The notes under the pieces: generated by a model | Databases searched by the model: none | The model's input: the letters and a program-made list of their open reading frames with translations, nothing else | What the model was told of the DNA's origin: nothing | Part shown: piece by piece, positions 1 to 9,119 of the stretch | How positions within the stretch are numbered: position 1 is the first letter of the stretch | How the letters are laid out: every line of letters begins with the position of its first letter | Origin: an uncultured Pelagibacteraceae bacterium | GTDB taxonomy: Bacteria; Pseudomonadota; Alphaproteobacteria; Pelagibacterales; Pelagibacteraceae | Assembly (NCBI GenBank): GCA_902603215.1 | Contig: CACKTW010000004.1 | Span: 1 to 36,428, forward strand | Reading direction: 5' to 3' | DNA length: 36,428 bases | Program-made: the position numbers and the translations under genes

Positions 1-132
1 ATAAAATACAATATTCCAAAATTTCTCACTGGGTTATGTTTGGTTGCAGTTTATTTTAGCGGTCCTGTAGGTTTAGTCATTTATTGGTTTATCAGAATAT
101 TTTTTGCAAAAAAAATAACTTTATATGATTAA
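1..132 (+). CDS. 3' end of a membrane protein, possibly ABA4-like/DUF4281 family (partial, truncated by window start)
   Basis: Frame 1 is open from base 1 to TAA at 130-132: IKYNIPKFLTGLCLVAVYFSGPVGLVIYWFIRIFFAKKITLYD; hydrophobic with GPVGLVIYWFIR ending. Overlaps the next ORF start. Confidence 0.5.
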   Translation: MKYNIPKFLTGLCLVAVYFSGPVGLVIYWFIRIFFAKKITLYD

Positions 133-697
133 AACCTTTGAGTTTTATTTTGATTTCTCTAGCCCTTATTCTTTTTTGGCACACAAACAAATTCGAAAAA
201 TCGAATTAGAAAATAATATTAAAGTAAATTATAAACCTGTTTTACTTGGTGGGTTGCATAAGCTTGCTGGTATAACTGCAAATGCTTTTATACCTGCAAA
301 GGCAAAATTCATGATCAGAGATTGTAAAATGTGTGCTGAAAAATTAAATATTGAATTTAAATTTAACTCTTTTTTTCCTACAAGTTCTCTTGATTTGATG
401 AGAGGTGTTCTGATAGCTGAAAAAAATAATAAAAAAAAAGAATATATTGATATTTTTTTTGATGCTTATTGGAAAAATGATTTTAATTTAAATGATAAAA
501 GTTTAATTCTTAAACTTCTCAAAAAAATTGCTTTGACTAAAATGGAATTTGAAGATGAAATTAAAAATGAATTAAAAAATAAAACACAAGAGGCATTTAA
601 CAAAGGTATATTTGGTACTCCATCATTTATAGTCAACAACAAAATGTTTTTTGGACAAGATCGTATAGAATTTGTTTTAAAAGAAGCGGAAAAATAA
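125..697 (+). CDS. 2-hydroxychromene-2-carboxylate isomerase / DsbA-like thioredoxin-fold protein
   Basis: FEFYFDFSSPYSFLAHKQI N-terminus and C-terminal GIFGTPSFIVNNKMFFGQDRIEFV typical of HCCA isomerase/DsbA family. Confidence 0.88.
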   Translation: MIKTFEFYFDFSSPYSFLAHKQIRKIELENNIKVNYKPVLLGGLHKLAGITANAFIPAKAKFMIRDCKMCAEKLNIEFKFNSFFPTSSLDLMRGVLIAEKNNKKKEYIDIFFDAYWKNDFNLNDKSLILKLLKKIALTKMEFEDEIKNELKNKTQEAFNKGIFGTPSFIVNNKMFFGQDRIEFVLKEAEK

Positions 698-699
698 AA

Positions 700-1083
700 T
701 TAAATTATTTTAAATCCATTTTGTTTCATCAAAGCAAATCCTCCATGGATATGAGAAACTTTTATAAACCCCATATCTTTTAAAGTTTTTGCTGCAAGAG
801 CTGACCTCATGCCACCAGCACAGAATAAAACCATCTCTTTAGACATGTCTAATTTACCTTCCTTAAAATAGAGACTTTCAGGATCCAACCAAAATTCCAA
901 CATTCCTCTTGGAATATGGTTTGCTTTTTCTACTTTTCCTTCTTTCTCTAATTCTCTAATATCTCTTATATCTATTAAATTACAAAGATTTTCATCGGCA
1001 AGTTTTTTTGCCTCGGAAGGTTCTAAAGTTTTGATTTCTTTTAAAGCTTCCTCTACAAGAAGTTTAGATGATTTAATAGTCAT
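700..1083 (-). CDS. Rhodanese-like domain protein
   Basis: NLIDIRDIRELEKEGKVEKANHIPRGML and VLFCAGGMRSALAAKTLKDMGF, with active-site Cys loop CAGGMRS. Confidence 0.9.
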   Translation of the reverse strand: MTIKSSKLLVEEALKEIKTLEPSEAKKLADENLCNLIDIRDIRELEKEGKVEKANHIPRGMLEFWLDPESLYFKEGKLDMSKEMVLFCAGGMRSALAAKTLKDMGFIKVSHIHGGFALMKQNGFKII

Positions 1084-1135
1084 AAATGTTAAAATATAAT
1101 ATAATAAAAATTCTATAAATAGTGAAGCAAATTAA

Positions 1136-2167
1136 ATGCTAAAAATTAAAAATTCTCAAGAAAAAAGTTTCTATAAAAAAATTTTTGTTAAATTATGTAG
1201 ATTATTAGGCTACGAAATTATAGACCAAAGTAATTTTAGCATTCCAACATCTGGAAGAGATATAAATGAAAGCATAAGTATTCCGGGAAAAAGATCTATA
1301 ACTTTGCCTCTAGGCAAAGTCGAAATAACAAGACCCGTTAAATCCCTAGATATCATACTAAGAACATGTATGTCGGTTAATATGTTATCGCAATCAAAAA
1401 AGAGAATATTTGAAAAAAACAAGGAAGAATATACAAAACGAACTTTGGTATCTATAGCAAAAAGTGTAAATCACGCAAAAAATATATTTAAAGATACAAA
1501 ATTTAAAATTTACATTATTGATCATAATTCTAAAAAAAATCAAATTGATACAATGAGAAATATATTACAAAAATCAAATATTAATTTTGAAATTCTAAAT
1601 TTAAAACTAGATAAATTTTCCAGTCAAATAAAAAAAATTAATGAAGAAAATAAAGAAGTAACACCAAACCAGAAATCAAATATGTCAAATATTCACCAGT
1701 CTTTTTTACTTTCTAAAGAAAAAAGTGAAGATTTAATTTATTTTGTTGAAGACGATTATATTCACGAAACAATTAGCTTATCGGAAATATTATATACATA
1801 TGAAAGAATAGCATCTCTTACAAAACAAGAATTGATAGTCTGTCCAGCAGATTACCCTTATTTATATACTCAAAGTGAAAATACAAAAATTTTTTTAGGA
1901 GAAAATAGGCACTGGCGTCAAATAAACCAAACTTTGTGCACATTTCTAACAAGTAAAAAAATAGTTGAAAAATACTGGAATGAGCTTACCAGTATGTGTG
2001 AATTTGAACATTATCCTTTTGAAAAACCTCTGCATAATATCTACAAAAAAGAATTATGCGTTTCTCCGATTCCTTCGTTAGCCGTGCATTTTACAAATAT
2101 CAATTCAATTTATGGATTGTCTCCTAATGTGAATTGGAAAAAATTGTGGAATGAAAATGAAAGTTAA
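1136..2167 (+). CDS. Putative glycosyltransferase-like protein
   Basis: Long ORF; KIYIIDHNS and LIYFVEDDYIH (DxD-like) pattern suggests nucleotide-sugar transferase fold; family assignment tentative. Confidence 0.6.
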   Translation: MLKIKNSQEKSFYKKIFVKLCRLLGYEIIDQSNFSIPTSGRDINESISIPGKRSITLPLGKVEITRPVKSLDIILRTCMSVNMLSQSKKRIFEKNKEEYTKRTLVSIAKSVNHAKNIFKDTKFKIYIIDHNSKKNQIDTMRNILQKSNINFEILNLKLDKFSSQIKKINEENKEVTPNQKSNMSNIHQSFLLSKEKSEDLIYFVEDDYIHETISLSEILYTYERIASLTKQELIVCPADYPYLYTQSENTKIFLGENRHWRQINQTLCTFLTSKKIVEKYWNELTSMCEFEHYPFEKPLHNIYKKELCVSPIPSLAVHFTNINSIYGLSPNVNWKKLWNENES

Positions 2168-2179
2168 AGCAAACAAAAA

Positions 2180-2413
2180 TTAGTCTCTTATAGCGTAAGT
2201 AATAACGCTTGTTTCAGTTACATCGGTACCAAGTTTTTTTCATTTTCTGTTTAACATAATACTCATTGTGTTTTTAATAATTAACCAAATCACAAATGAA
2301 ATAATAAAAACAAATTCTACTTCAGATGAAACTGTAGTTTCTACAAAACTAGAGTTTGTAAAGCTTAGAAAAACAAGAACACTAAGTAATATAATTTTAA
2401 AATTTTTAATCAT
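2180..2413 (-). pseudogene. Small membrane-protein reading frame interrupted by one in-frame TGA (57 aa, TGA at 2242-2240, then 19 aa to TAA)
   Basis: Hand translation of minus strand: MIKNFKIILLSVLVFLSFTNSSFVETTVSSEVEFVFIISFVIWLIIKNTMSIMLNRK-TGA-KKLGTDVTETSVITYAIRD-TAA. Not in supplied ORF track (below its length cutoff). Confidence 0.45.
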
Positions 2414-2489
2414 TAAACATCTCTTATAGGGAGATTAAAAAAATTAAACCAATGCTATAATTGAAATATAGTTATGTTTATGATGTAAT

Positions 2490-2530
2490 AAAAAAAACAG
2501 CCTTTAAAATTATCTTTTTTTAAAGGCTGT
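2490..2530 (-). terminator. Intrinsic terminator of the HU gene
   Basis: 12-bp perfect stem ACAGCCTTTAAA (2497-2508) / TTTAAAGGCTGT (2519-2530); on minus strand followed by a run of eight U. Confidence 0.92.
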
Positions 2531-2543
2531 CCTAAATAGAATC

Positions 2544-2819
2544 TTATCTATTAAACATTTCTTTCAATGCTTTTGCAGGTAAGAATTTAACTTTTTGAGA
2601 GGCAGCAATTTGAATTTGCTCACCAGTTCTTGGGTTTCTACCCACTCTAGCTTTTCTTTTTGCTACTTTATAAGTACCAAAACCAGCAATTTTGACCTGT
2701 TCATCGCTTTTTAGGCAACTCAAAATAATATCAAGAATACCATCAAAAGTTCTCTCGGCATCAGCTTTGCTTTGATTCATGGTAGTAGCTATTTTATTAA
2801 TTAACTGTTTTTTGTTCAT
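2544..2819 (-). CDS. HU/IHF family DNA-binding protein
   Basis: KKQLINKIA...GFGTYKVAKRKARVGRNPRTGEQIQIAASQKVKFLPAKALKEMFN signature. Confidence 0.97.
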   Translation of the reverse strand: MNKKQLINKIATTMNQSKADAERTFDGILDIILSCLKSDEQVKIAGFGTYKVAKRKARVGRNPRTGEQIQIAASQKVKFLPAKALKEMFNR

Positions 2820-2969
2820 TTTAGCCCCATTTTGTTGATAAATTCACTCTTGCCATAAAAACCCATAAAATCAACGTTTTTTTTAGTATATTTTGCAAAA
2901 ATACACACAACATATGGCTATATTAAAAAAGTACTGATTTTATTGACTTTTTTTTAGTTTTTAAAAAAA

Positions 2970-4088
2970 TTAACTAAACAAACCCCAGTCCTTTAGATCG
3001 TTATAAGTTACAAAAAACATTAGTGAAACGAGAAAAAATAAACCGATTCGGAAAAATCCTTCCTGAGTTTTTTGCTTTAAAGGGCGTCCTAGAAGCTTCT
3101 CAAAAAAATAAAACATTAAGTGACCACCATCAAGCATTGGTATAGGAAATAAATTAATCAAACCTAAGCTAACAGAAATGTAAGCCATCATACCTAAAAA
3201 GGGGATAAAACCATATTCAGCAACTTGGCCTGTTATTTTTGCTATTCTAATGGGTCCACCTAATTGTGATGAGTCCCCTTTTCCTTTAATAATACTCCAT
3301 AAATATTCAAGGGAATAACTACTAACAAACCATACCTCTTTTAATGAATGAATTGCTGCTTCTACAAGTCCAAGTTTAACACGATTAAATTCATTGTTTA
3401 GTGGAGCAAGAATAACTCCTATTACTTTTTTATTCATTTTATTTCCTAAATTATCTTTAGATTCAATTAACTTAGGTTTTATTTTAAATAAAATTTCTTG
3501 ATTATTTCTTGAAATTTTTAAGCTGATTGTTTCCTCTGAAGACATTGAGATAAAAGAAGAAACTTGTGATATGCTGTTTATTTCTCTTTCATCAATTGAA
3601 ATTATTCTATCATTCTTTTTTAATCCAGCAACATAAGCAGGGCTATCCTTTTGAACATCAGCTATGATTGCGGGTGTAAAATCTTTTCCTGAAAACATGT
3701 AAATAAATAAAAAAATAAAAAAAGCTAATATAAAATTTGCTATTGGTCCTGCTGCAACGATCAAAGATCTTTGATACAAAGGTTTTAACACAAAAAGTTT
3801 TTCTTGATCTTTTTTGCTGTATTTAGACAAAACTTCTTTTTGCTCTGATTCACTAAAAACATTTCTATCACCAAAAAATTTTACATATCCTCCCAAAGGA
3901 ATCCAGCATATCTTCCATCTAGTTCCTGACTTATCATTCCATCCAAAAATTTCCTTTCCAAAGCCTATTGAAAAATCTGTTACACCAACTCCATACCTTT
4001 TTGCAAAATAATAATGCCCATACTCATGGATAAAAACAACAACTGTAATTAAAATCAAAAATGGAATTATAAAATTCATTAGTTCCAA
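2970..4088 (-). CDS. rseP: RIP metalloprotease RseP (site-2 protease, M50)
   Basis: HEYGHYYFAKRYGV zinc motif, PDZ-like middle, NLFPIPMLDGGHL motif. Confidence 0.95.
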   Translation of the reverse strand: MELMNFIIPFLILITVVVFIHEYGHYYFAKRYGVGVTDFSIGFGKEIFGWNDKSGTRWKICWIPLGGYVKFFGDRNVFSESEQKEVLSKYSKKDQEKLFVLKPLYQRSLIVAAGPIANFILAFFIFLFIYMFSGKDFTPAIIADVQKDSPAYVAGLKKNDRIISIDEREINSISQVSSFISMSSEETISLKISRNNQEILFKIKPKLIESKDNLGNKMNKKVIGVILAPLNNEFNRVKLGLVEAAIHSLKEVWFVSSYSLEYLWSIIKGKGDSSQLGGPIRIAKITGQVAEYGFIPFLGMMAYISVSLGLINLFPIPMLDGGHLMFYFFEKLLGRPLKQKTQEGFFRIGLFFLVSLMFFVTYNDLKDWGLFS

Positions 4089-4786
4089 GGTCCTTTGCTA
4101 ATTTTTTTTTTAATTTTCTTTTTTTTTTTATTAAAAAATAATATCAATATAACACCAGAAATAAAACCACCTATATGCGCTGCATACGCTACGCCTCCTC
4201 CTTGACTTCCTGAGAGATTTGAATTTATAAATTGTAAAATAAACCAAAAACCTAAAACATAAATGGCTCTGATTTTTAAAAGTTGACTAAAAAAACCAAA
4301 AGGAATTAAAACAAGAACTCTTGCTTTTGGATAGTTAACTAAATAGGCGCCTAAAATCCCCCCTATTGCTCCACTTGCTCCAACCATTGGAATTTGTGAT
4401 TGTGTGTCCATAAAAACCTGAGACATTGCGGCTCCCACACCAGATAAAAAATAAAAAATGATAAATTTTGTTGGACCTAAATCATCTTCAATATTGTCTG
4501 CAAAAATCCACATATACAACATGTTTCCAATTAAATGCATAAAACCACCATGCATAAACATTGAAGAAAATATAGTCAGATAAGCTGGTATAATGTAAAT
4601 ATCATTTGGTAACTGACTATATCCTAGCAAAACTGAAGGTATAAGACCGTAAGAATAAAATAATTCTCCTGTTCGATATGAACTTGATCCTAGCTCAAAT
4701 AAAAATATTAAAACACAACAAGCTATTAAAAAATAAGTTACAACTGGCTTCCCTGATGTAGGGTTATCATCTTTTAATGGAATCAT
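4079..4786 (-). CDS. Rhomboid family intramembrane serine protease
   Basis: MFMHGGFMHLIGNMLYMWIF, VGASGAIGGILGAY (GASG catalytic Ser) and AHIGGFISG (catalytic His). Confidence 0.96.
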   Translation of the reverse strand: MIPLKDDNPTSGKPVVTYFLIACCVLIFLFELGSSSYRTGELFYSYGLIPSVLLGYSQLPNDIYIIPAYLTIFSSMFMHGGFMHLIGNMLYMWIFADNIEDDLGPTKFIIFYFLSGVGAAMSQVFMDTQSQIPMVGASGAIGGILGAYLVNYPKARVLVLIPFGFFSQLLKIRAIYVLGFWFILQFINSNLSGSQGGGVAYAAHIGGFISGVILILFFNKKKKKIKKKISKGPWN

Positions 4787-6221
4787 AACTCATTATAACA
4801 ATTACTGGTACAAGTGTGGCTAATAAAAATGAACAAAATAACAATGAACTAGTAATTATTTTAGGAAAAAAATCATATGAGAACAATAATCCCACCAAAA
4901 TACTCTTTGAAAAGTCAGGTGAAGGAAATAAAAGTAAACCAAAAAACAGGCCTAGAAGTATAGATAATATTGCAATTTTTGAATTAATTCTTGTGGAATA
5001 AAAGCTATAAAAAACTGTAAAAACCGCGCTACAACAAAGCAAGTCTGCTAATAGAAATAGATAAAGTATACTAAATCCTTCTGAAGCAATAAAAAAAGCA
5101 ATAGCACACAAAAAAACCATCAAATATTTTGATAATTTTAGATAATCAATTTTAAATTGTTTTTTGAACAAGTTTTTTCCATTAACAATAAAAATACTAG
5201 AAATTGCATTAACTAAAGTATCCAAAGTACTTATTGTAAGTGAAAGAGCAAAAACAATAATAATTACTGATACAATTTTTGAATTATCTTTTAATAAAAT
5301 TGAAAAAAAAGCAAGATCTGGATTTACATTAAAATTTTGAGATACAGCTATTAAGCCGCTAAACCCCATAAAAAAAACAATTGGTATTATAATAATAAAA
5401 GAAATTAATAAGCTTTTTTTTAAAACTTTTTCATTTTTAGCTGAAAAAACTCTCTGCCAATTTCCTTGATGAAAAAGATTGGTTGCTGCCACGGCAATAA
5501 AAAAAGTAATTCCCGCAGTATAGTTTGGAATATATTTGGCATTAATTAGATGGGGAGCATTTTTTTTAATTATATCAAAAGAAAAATTATTATCTGTAAA
5601 TAAAAAAATATAACTTATAGAAATCAAAAATAACAAAATAACAATAAAAAATTGTATATTATCAGTAAAAATTGAAACTTTTAATCCGCCGTACAAAGTA
5701 TACGCTAGAGTTGTGACAATTACTATTGATGATGTAATCCAAAGTGGGGTGTTGGAAACATATTTTACCAATATTGATATTGCTGTTACTTCAGCACATA
5801 AAAAAATAAACATGTAAAATACAGTTAGAAATGTAATGAGCTTGAATAAACTCATTCCAAATTTAATTCTAATAAATTCGGTTAAAGTTATTCCTTTACT
5901 AAAAATTTTTCTTAATTTTGTACCCAAATATATTAGAGCCAACATTGGAAAAGCAGTTCCCAAAGAATATCCTATAACAGAACCTATTCCTCCCCAAGTC
6001 GCTGCCGAAGCTGGTCCAAATAGTATCCATGCACCTAAAGCAGAAACAACCAAGCTTGTGGTTAACGATATAACATCTACATTTCTATTCGCAGTTAAAT
6101 AATTATTAATTCCTCTATATTTTTTTGAGTAATTTATTCCTATAAAAGCAAATATTGTGCTTACTAATAAAACTAAAAATAACGACCAATCTTGATTTAA
6201 AAAAAATTCTTGACTATTCAT
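4767..6221 (-). CDS. thiV: Sodium:solute symporter (SSS family), probable ThiV-type thiamin-precursor (HMP) transporter
   Basis: 12-13 TM SSS-like sequence (TANRNVDVISLTTSLVVSALGAWILFGPASAATWGG); start codon directly behind a TPP riboswitch-like leader, matching the known thiV arrangement in Pelagibacter. Confidence 0.75.
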   Translation of the reverse strand: MNSQEFFLNQDWSLFLVLLVSTIFAFIGINYSKKYRGINNYLTANRNVDVISLTTSLVVSALGAWILFGPASAATWGGIGSVIGYSLGTAFPMLALIYLGTKLRKIFSKGITLTEFIRIKFGMSLFKLITFLTVFYMFIFLCAEVTAISILVKYVSNTPLWITSSIVIVTTLAYTLYGGLKVSIFTDNIQFFIVILLFLISISYIFLFTDNNFSFDIIKKNAPHLINAKYIPNYTAGITFFIAVAATNLFHQGNWQRVFSAKNEKVLKKSLLISFIIIIPIVFFMGFSGLIAVSQNFNVNPDLAFFSILLKDNSKIVSVIIIVFALSLTISTLDTLVNAISSIFIVNGKNLFKKQFKIDYLKLSKYLMVFLCAIAFFIASEGFSILYLFLLADLLCCSAVFTVFYSFYSTRINSKIAILSILLGLFFGLLLFPSPDFSKSILVGLLFSYDFFPKIITSSLLFCSFLLATLVPVIVIMSYDSIKR

Positions 6222-6295
6222 TAATCTCCCTCTCTGAATTACCGGACAGGTTATTAGGGTATAATCTCAGTCTTCCGACACCCCTTCGAATAATA
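6222..6295 (-). ncRNA. TPP riboswitch (THI element), compact
   Basis: Minus strand GAAGGGGTGTCGGAAGACTGAGATTATACCCTAATAACCTGTCCGGTAATTCAGAGAGGGAGATTAATG: GGGGTG, CTGAGA, TACCC, AACCTG, GGTAAT and AGGGA blocks in TPP order, immediately 5' of the symporter ATG. Confidence 0.85.
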
Positions 6296-6313
6296 ATTTA
6301 TATTAAAATTTAT

Positions 6314-7372
6314 TTAAAAGCAAACTATGTGGTCAATAGTAATTGGTCTTCTAATACCAAATTTTTCATCAACTTCATGCTGATGAATATGATGCGAATG
6401 AACAAAAACAGGTATAAGTCTATCGCTTGGAGTTTTAAGAGTATAAATGAAATTCGTTCCTCTAAATTTTCTATCTACGACTTCAAGTTTTAAATTGCTT
6501 TTATCATCATGTTCTAAATCTTCTGGTTGCAATAAAAGTTTTACTTCGGAGCCTTTTGGGTATCGTTTTAAAAAGTTTCCTTTTATAATTCCTAAGTCTT
6601 CACTTTCTAAACTATCTTCATCTATAACCTTGGCTGGTATCAATATTCCTCTATTCAAAAAATTCACAACTTCAACAGAATTTGGGAAATGATAAACATT
6701 ATAAGGATCATCATATTGTTTTAATTGTCCATCTAAAATAATTCCACATTTGCTACCCAAATAGAATGCTTCATATGAATCGTGAGTAACAATAATTGTG
6801 GTAATTTTCAAATCGGTCAAAATTTTCTTAAGTTTCACTTGAATTTCTTCTTTAAAACTTTGGTCAACGTTAGATAAAGGTTCGTCTAATAACAACAGAT
6901 CTGGTTTCGATATTAATGATCTTGCTAAAGATGCTCTTTGAGCCTCTCCAGAACTAATTTCATGAGGAAACTTATTTTTTACATGCTCTAAATTCAAAAG
7001 TTTAATTAAATCATCAATTTTCAAGTCTTTTTTTTTCTTTTTATTTCTTTCAGCTCCAAATTCTATATTTTGAATAACGTTATAATGTGGAAATAAAGAG
7101 TTATCTTGAAATGACAAAGCAATATTTCTTTTTTCCGGCTCAACATGAATCTCGTTTGAAGAAATAATTTTATTCTTTAATAAAATTTTACCAGAATGGA
7201 TTTTTTCCAATCCAGCTATAGATCTTAAAATTGTAGTTTTTCCAATTCCAGAAGGGCCCAATAAACATATTATTTCACCTTCCTTTTCAATATTAAGGGT
7301 AACATTATTTACTTTATTTTTTTTGCTTGCTGCAAATGTTACGTTTTTTATTTCTAAAAAATTTTTAATCAT
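6314..7372 (-). CDS. fbpC: Fe(3+) ABC transporter ATP-binding protein
   Basis: Walker A GPSGIGKTT, SSGEAQRASLARSL signature, LLLLDEPLSNVD; CUT-like C-terminal domain; operonic with FbpA/FbpB-like genes. Confidence 0.93.
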   Translation of the reverse strand: MIKNFLEIKNVTFAASKKNKVNNVTLNIEKEGEIICLLGPSGIGKTTILRSIAGLEKIHSGKILLKNKIISSNEIHVEPEKRNIALSFQDNSLFPHYNVIQNIEFGAERNKKKKKDLKIDDLIKLLNLEHVKNKFPHEISSGEAQRASLARSLISKPDLLLLDEPLSNVDQSFKEEIQVKLKKILTDLKITTIIVTHDSYEAFYLGSKCGIILDGQLKQYDDPYNVYHFPNSVEVVNFLNRGILIPAKVIDEDSLESEDLGIIKGNFLKRYPKGSEVKLLLQPEDLEHDDKSNLKLEVVDRKFRGTNFIYTLKTPSDRLIPVFVHSHHIHQHEVDEKFGIRRPITIDHIVCF

Positions 7373-7379
7373 TTTACCT

Positions 7380-8993
7380 TTATTCTCTAAGAATATATCT
7401 AGATGTAATTAAAATAAAGAAACTTGCAATAATTATTAAAAACAATGATGGAATCGCTGCTGCTTCAAGTAAATCTTGTGAAGCATAAATATAAGCAGTG
7501 GTTGCAAAAGTTTCAAAATTAAACGGTCTCATGATAAGAGTTATTGGTAATTCTTTGATGATTTCAATAGCAACCAAAACTCCTATCAATAAAATTGAAT
7601 TTCTTAGGTATGGGATATGAATATTTGTAAAAGTTTTGAGCTTAGAATAACCAAGTAAATAGGCGCTTTCATCTATAGAATAATTTATTTTAATATATCC
7701 TGACTTAATACCATTGCATGCAAGAGAATAAAAACGAACAAAATAAACAACAACTAATCCAAAAACAGATCCAATAAAAATGGACTTAATTGTTTCAAGA
7801 TTTAAAAAACTTATTAAATTATTATCAAACCAAGAAATAAAGCTTATAAATGCCACTGCTAATATAACACCAGGTATTGCATAACCGGAAATTGAAAATG
7901 TTGTTAGTATCTCGAGGAATTTACTTCTTGAAACTCTGTTTCCATAATTAGATATAAAAGCAAAAACTATCAAGACGCAACTTGATAAAAACATTAATAA
8001 TAAAGTATTAAAAATTAACTGAACAATATTTAGATCATTTATATGTTTGGGAAATATTATTGTCCAATACAACATTTGTAAAACTGGAAATAAAAAACTA
8101 ACAAAGAAAACAAAAAAACAAACAAAAAATGCAAAAAATGATTTGTAACCACTTAAAGAAATAATTGACTTAGATTTAAATCCACCTTTAGATAACGAAT
8201 GATACCTTGCTCTTTTTCTAGATAAGTTTTCTAATATGAACAGTCCAAAAATGAATATCAAAAGATAAAAAGATAACTGGTTAGCTAATGATAGATCGTC
8301 GAATGAAACCCAAGCATTGTATATACCTGTTGTCAGTGTTGAAACGCCAAAAAATGAAACAGCTCCAAAATCTGAAAGTGTTTCCATTGCAACTAAAGAG
8401 AGTCCTGCAACAATTGCTGGTCTTGCTGATGGCAAAATAATTTTATAAAATGATTTTTTCTTTGAAAAACCAAGGTTTTTTCCAAGCTCAATTAAATTTT
8501 CAGATTGATAATGAAAAGAAGCTCTTGTTAATACATATACATATCCAAACAAGGAAAATGAAATTGAAATTATTGCTCCTAACATTTCATCAAATTTAGG
8601 AATTTTACTGTTATAATCCCCTTCTCCAAAAATTTTTGTTAATATTGAGTAAAATGTACCAAAATTTTCAAAAAAAGCTGTTAAGGAATATGCATATATA
8701 TAAGCCGGAACAGCAAAAGATAAAATTAGTGCCCATTTAAAAAAATTTACCCCTGGAAATTTATAAAATGAAACAATATATGCGCACCCTACTCCGATTA
8801 TAAAAGTAAAAATTAAAACACCAATTAAGAGAAATATTGAATTAAAAATATATTCATAAAGAAAAGTATCTTCAATTATAAAAAAATAATTCGTTGTAGT
8901 TTGAAAAAAACTTGAAAAAACTGTAATTATTGGAATAGCCACAATTACAGATATAAAAAATGAACCTAAATACCAAATATTAAATTTCTGCAT
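7380..8993 (-). CDS. fbpB: Fe(3+) ABC transporter permease (two fused permease halves)
   Basis: 537 aa with duplicated permease region; EAA-type loops (LIELGKNLGFSKKKSFYKIILPSARPAI; DESAYLLGYSKLKTFTNIHIPYLR). Confidence 0.93.
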   Translation of the reverse strand: MQKFNIWYLGSFFISVIVAIPIITVFSSFFQTTTNYFFIIEDTFLYEYIFNSIFLLIGVLIFTFIIGVGCAYIVSFYKFPGVNFFKWALILSFAVPAYIYAYSLTAFFENFGTFYSILTKIFGEGDYNSKIPKFDEMLGAIISISFSLFGYVYVLTRASFHYQSENLIELGKNLGFSKKKSFYKIILPSARPAIVAGLSLVAMETLSDFGAVSFFGVSTLTTGIYNAWVSFDDLSLANQLSFYLLIFIFGLFILENLSRKRARYHSLSKGGFKSKSIISLSGYKSFFAFFVCFFVFFVSFLFPVLQMLYWTIIFPKHINDLNIVQLIFNTLLLMFLSSCVLIVFAFISNYGNRVSRSKFLEILTTFSISGYAIPGVILAVAFISFISWFDNNLISFLNLETIKSIFIGSVFGLVVVYFVRFYSLACNGIKSGYIKINYSIDESAYLLGYSKLKTFTNIHIPYLRNSILLIGVLVAIEIIKELPITLIMRPFNFETFATTAYIYASQDLLEAAAIPSLFLIIIASFFILITSRYILRE

Positions 8994-9055
8994 CTTAATT
9001 TCTTTAAAATATTCTTTTTTAGACTAGCACCTAATTAAAATACTTTCAATTGAGT

Positions 9056-9106
9056 AGCGTACCTACAATGTATGACGCATGTTTAGGAGAATCATGTAGG
9101 TACGCT
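9056..9106 (-). other. Long intercistronic hairpin within the iron ABC operon
   Basis: Perfect 12-bp inverted repeat AGCGTACCTACA (9056-9067) / TGTAGGTACGCT (9095-9106), 27-nt loop, no U-tract afterwards on the minus strand. Confidence 0.85.
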
Positions 9107-9119
9107 TTAATGTAAAAAA

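Noticed and set aside
698-730. AT-only hairpin (AAAATAA...TTATTTT) between convergent genes
   Set aside because: Pure A/T stem in very AT-rich DNA; not distinguishable from chance.
1210-1422. Antisense ORF (70 aa) inside the glycosyltransferase-like gene
   Set aside because: Fully antisense to a longer plausible gene, no recognisable motif or SD.
2240-2242. Genome-wide TGA reassignment or selenocysteine
   Set aside because: soxA and soxG use TGA as real stops at ATGA overlaps, and no SECIS-like structure was evident.
2820-2969. HU promoter (TATACT -10-like on minus strand)
   Set aside because: AT-rich region gives many such matches; -35 spacing ambiguous.
3814-4011. Antisense ORF inside rseP
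   Set aside because: Mirror of conserved rseP coding sequence; no independent support.
5836-6102. Antisense ORFs at 4816-5001, 5836-6102, 6155-6493, 6447-6692
   Set aside because: Antisense to thiV/fbpC; the 6155-6493 frame also crosses the TPP riboswitch. Low-complexity translations.
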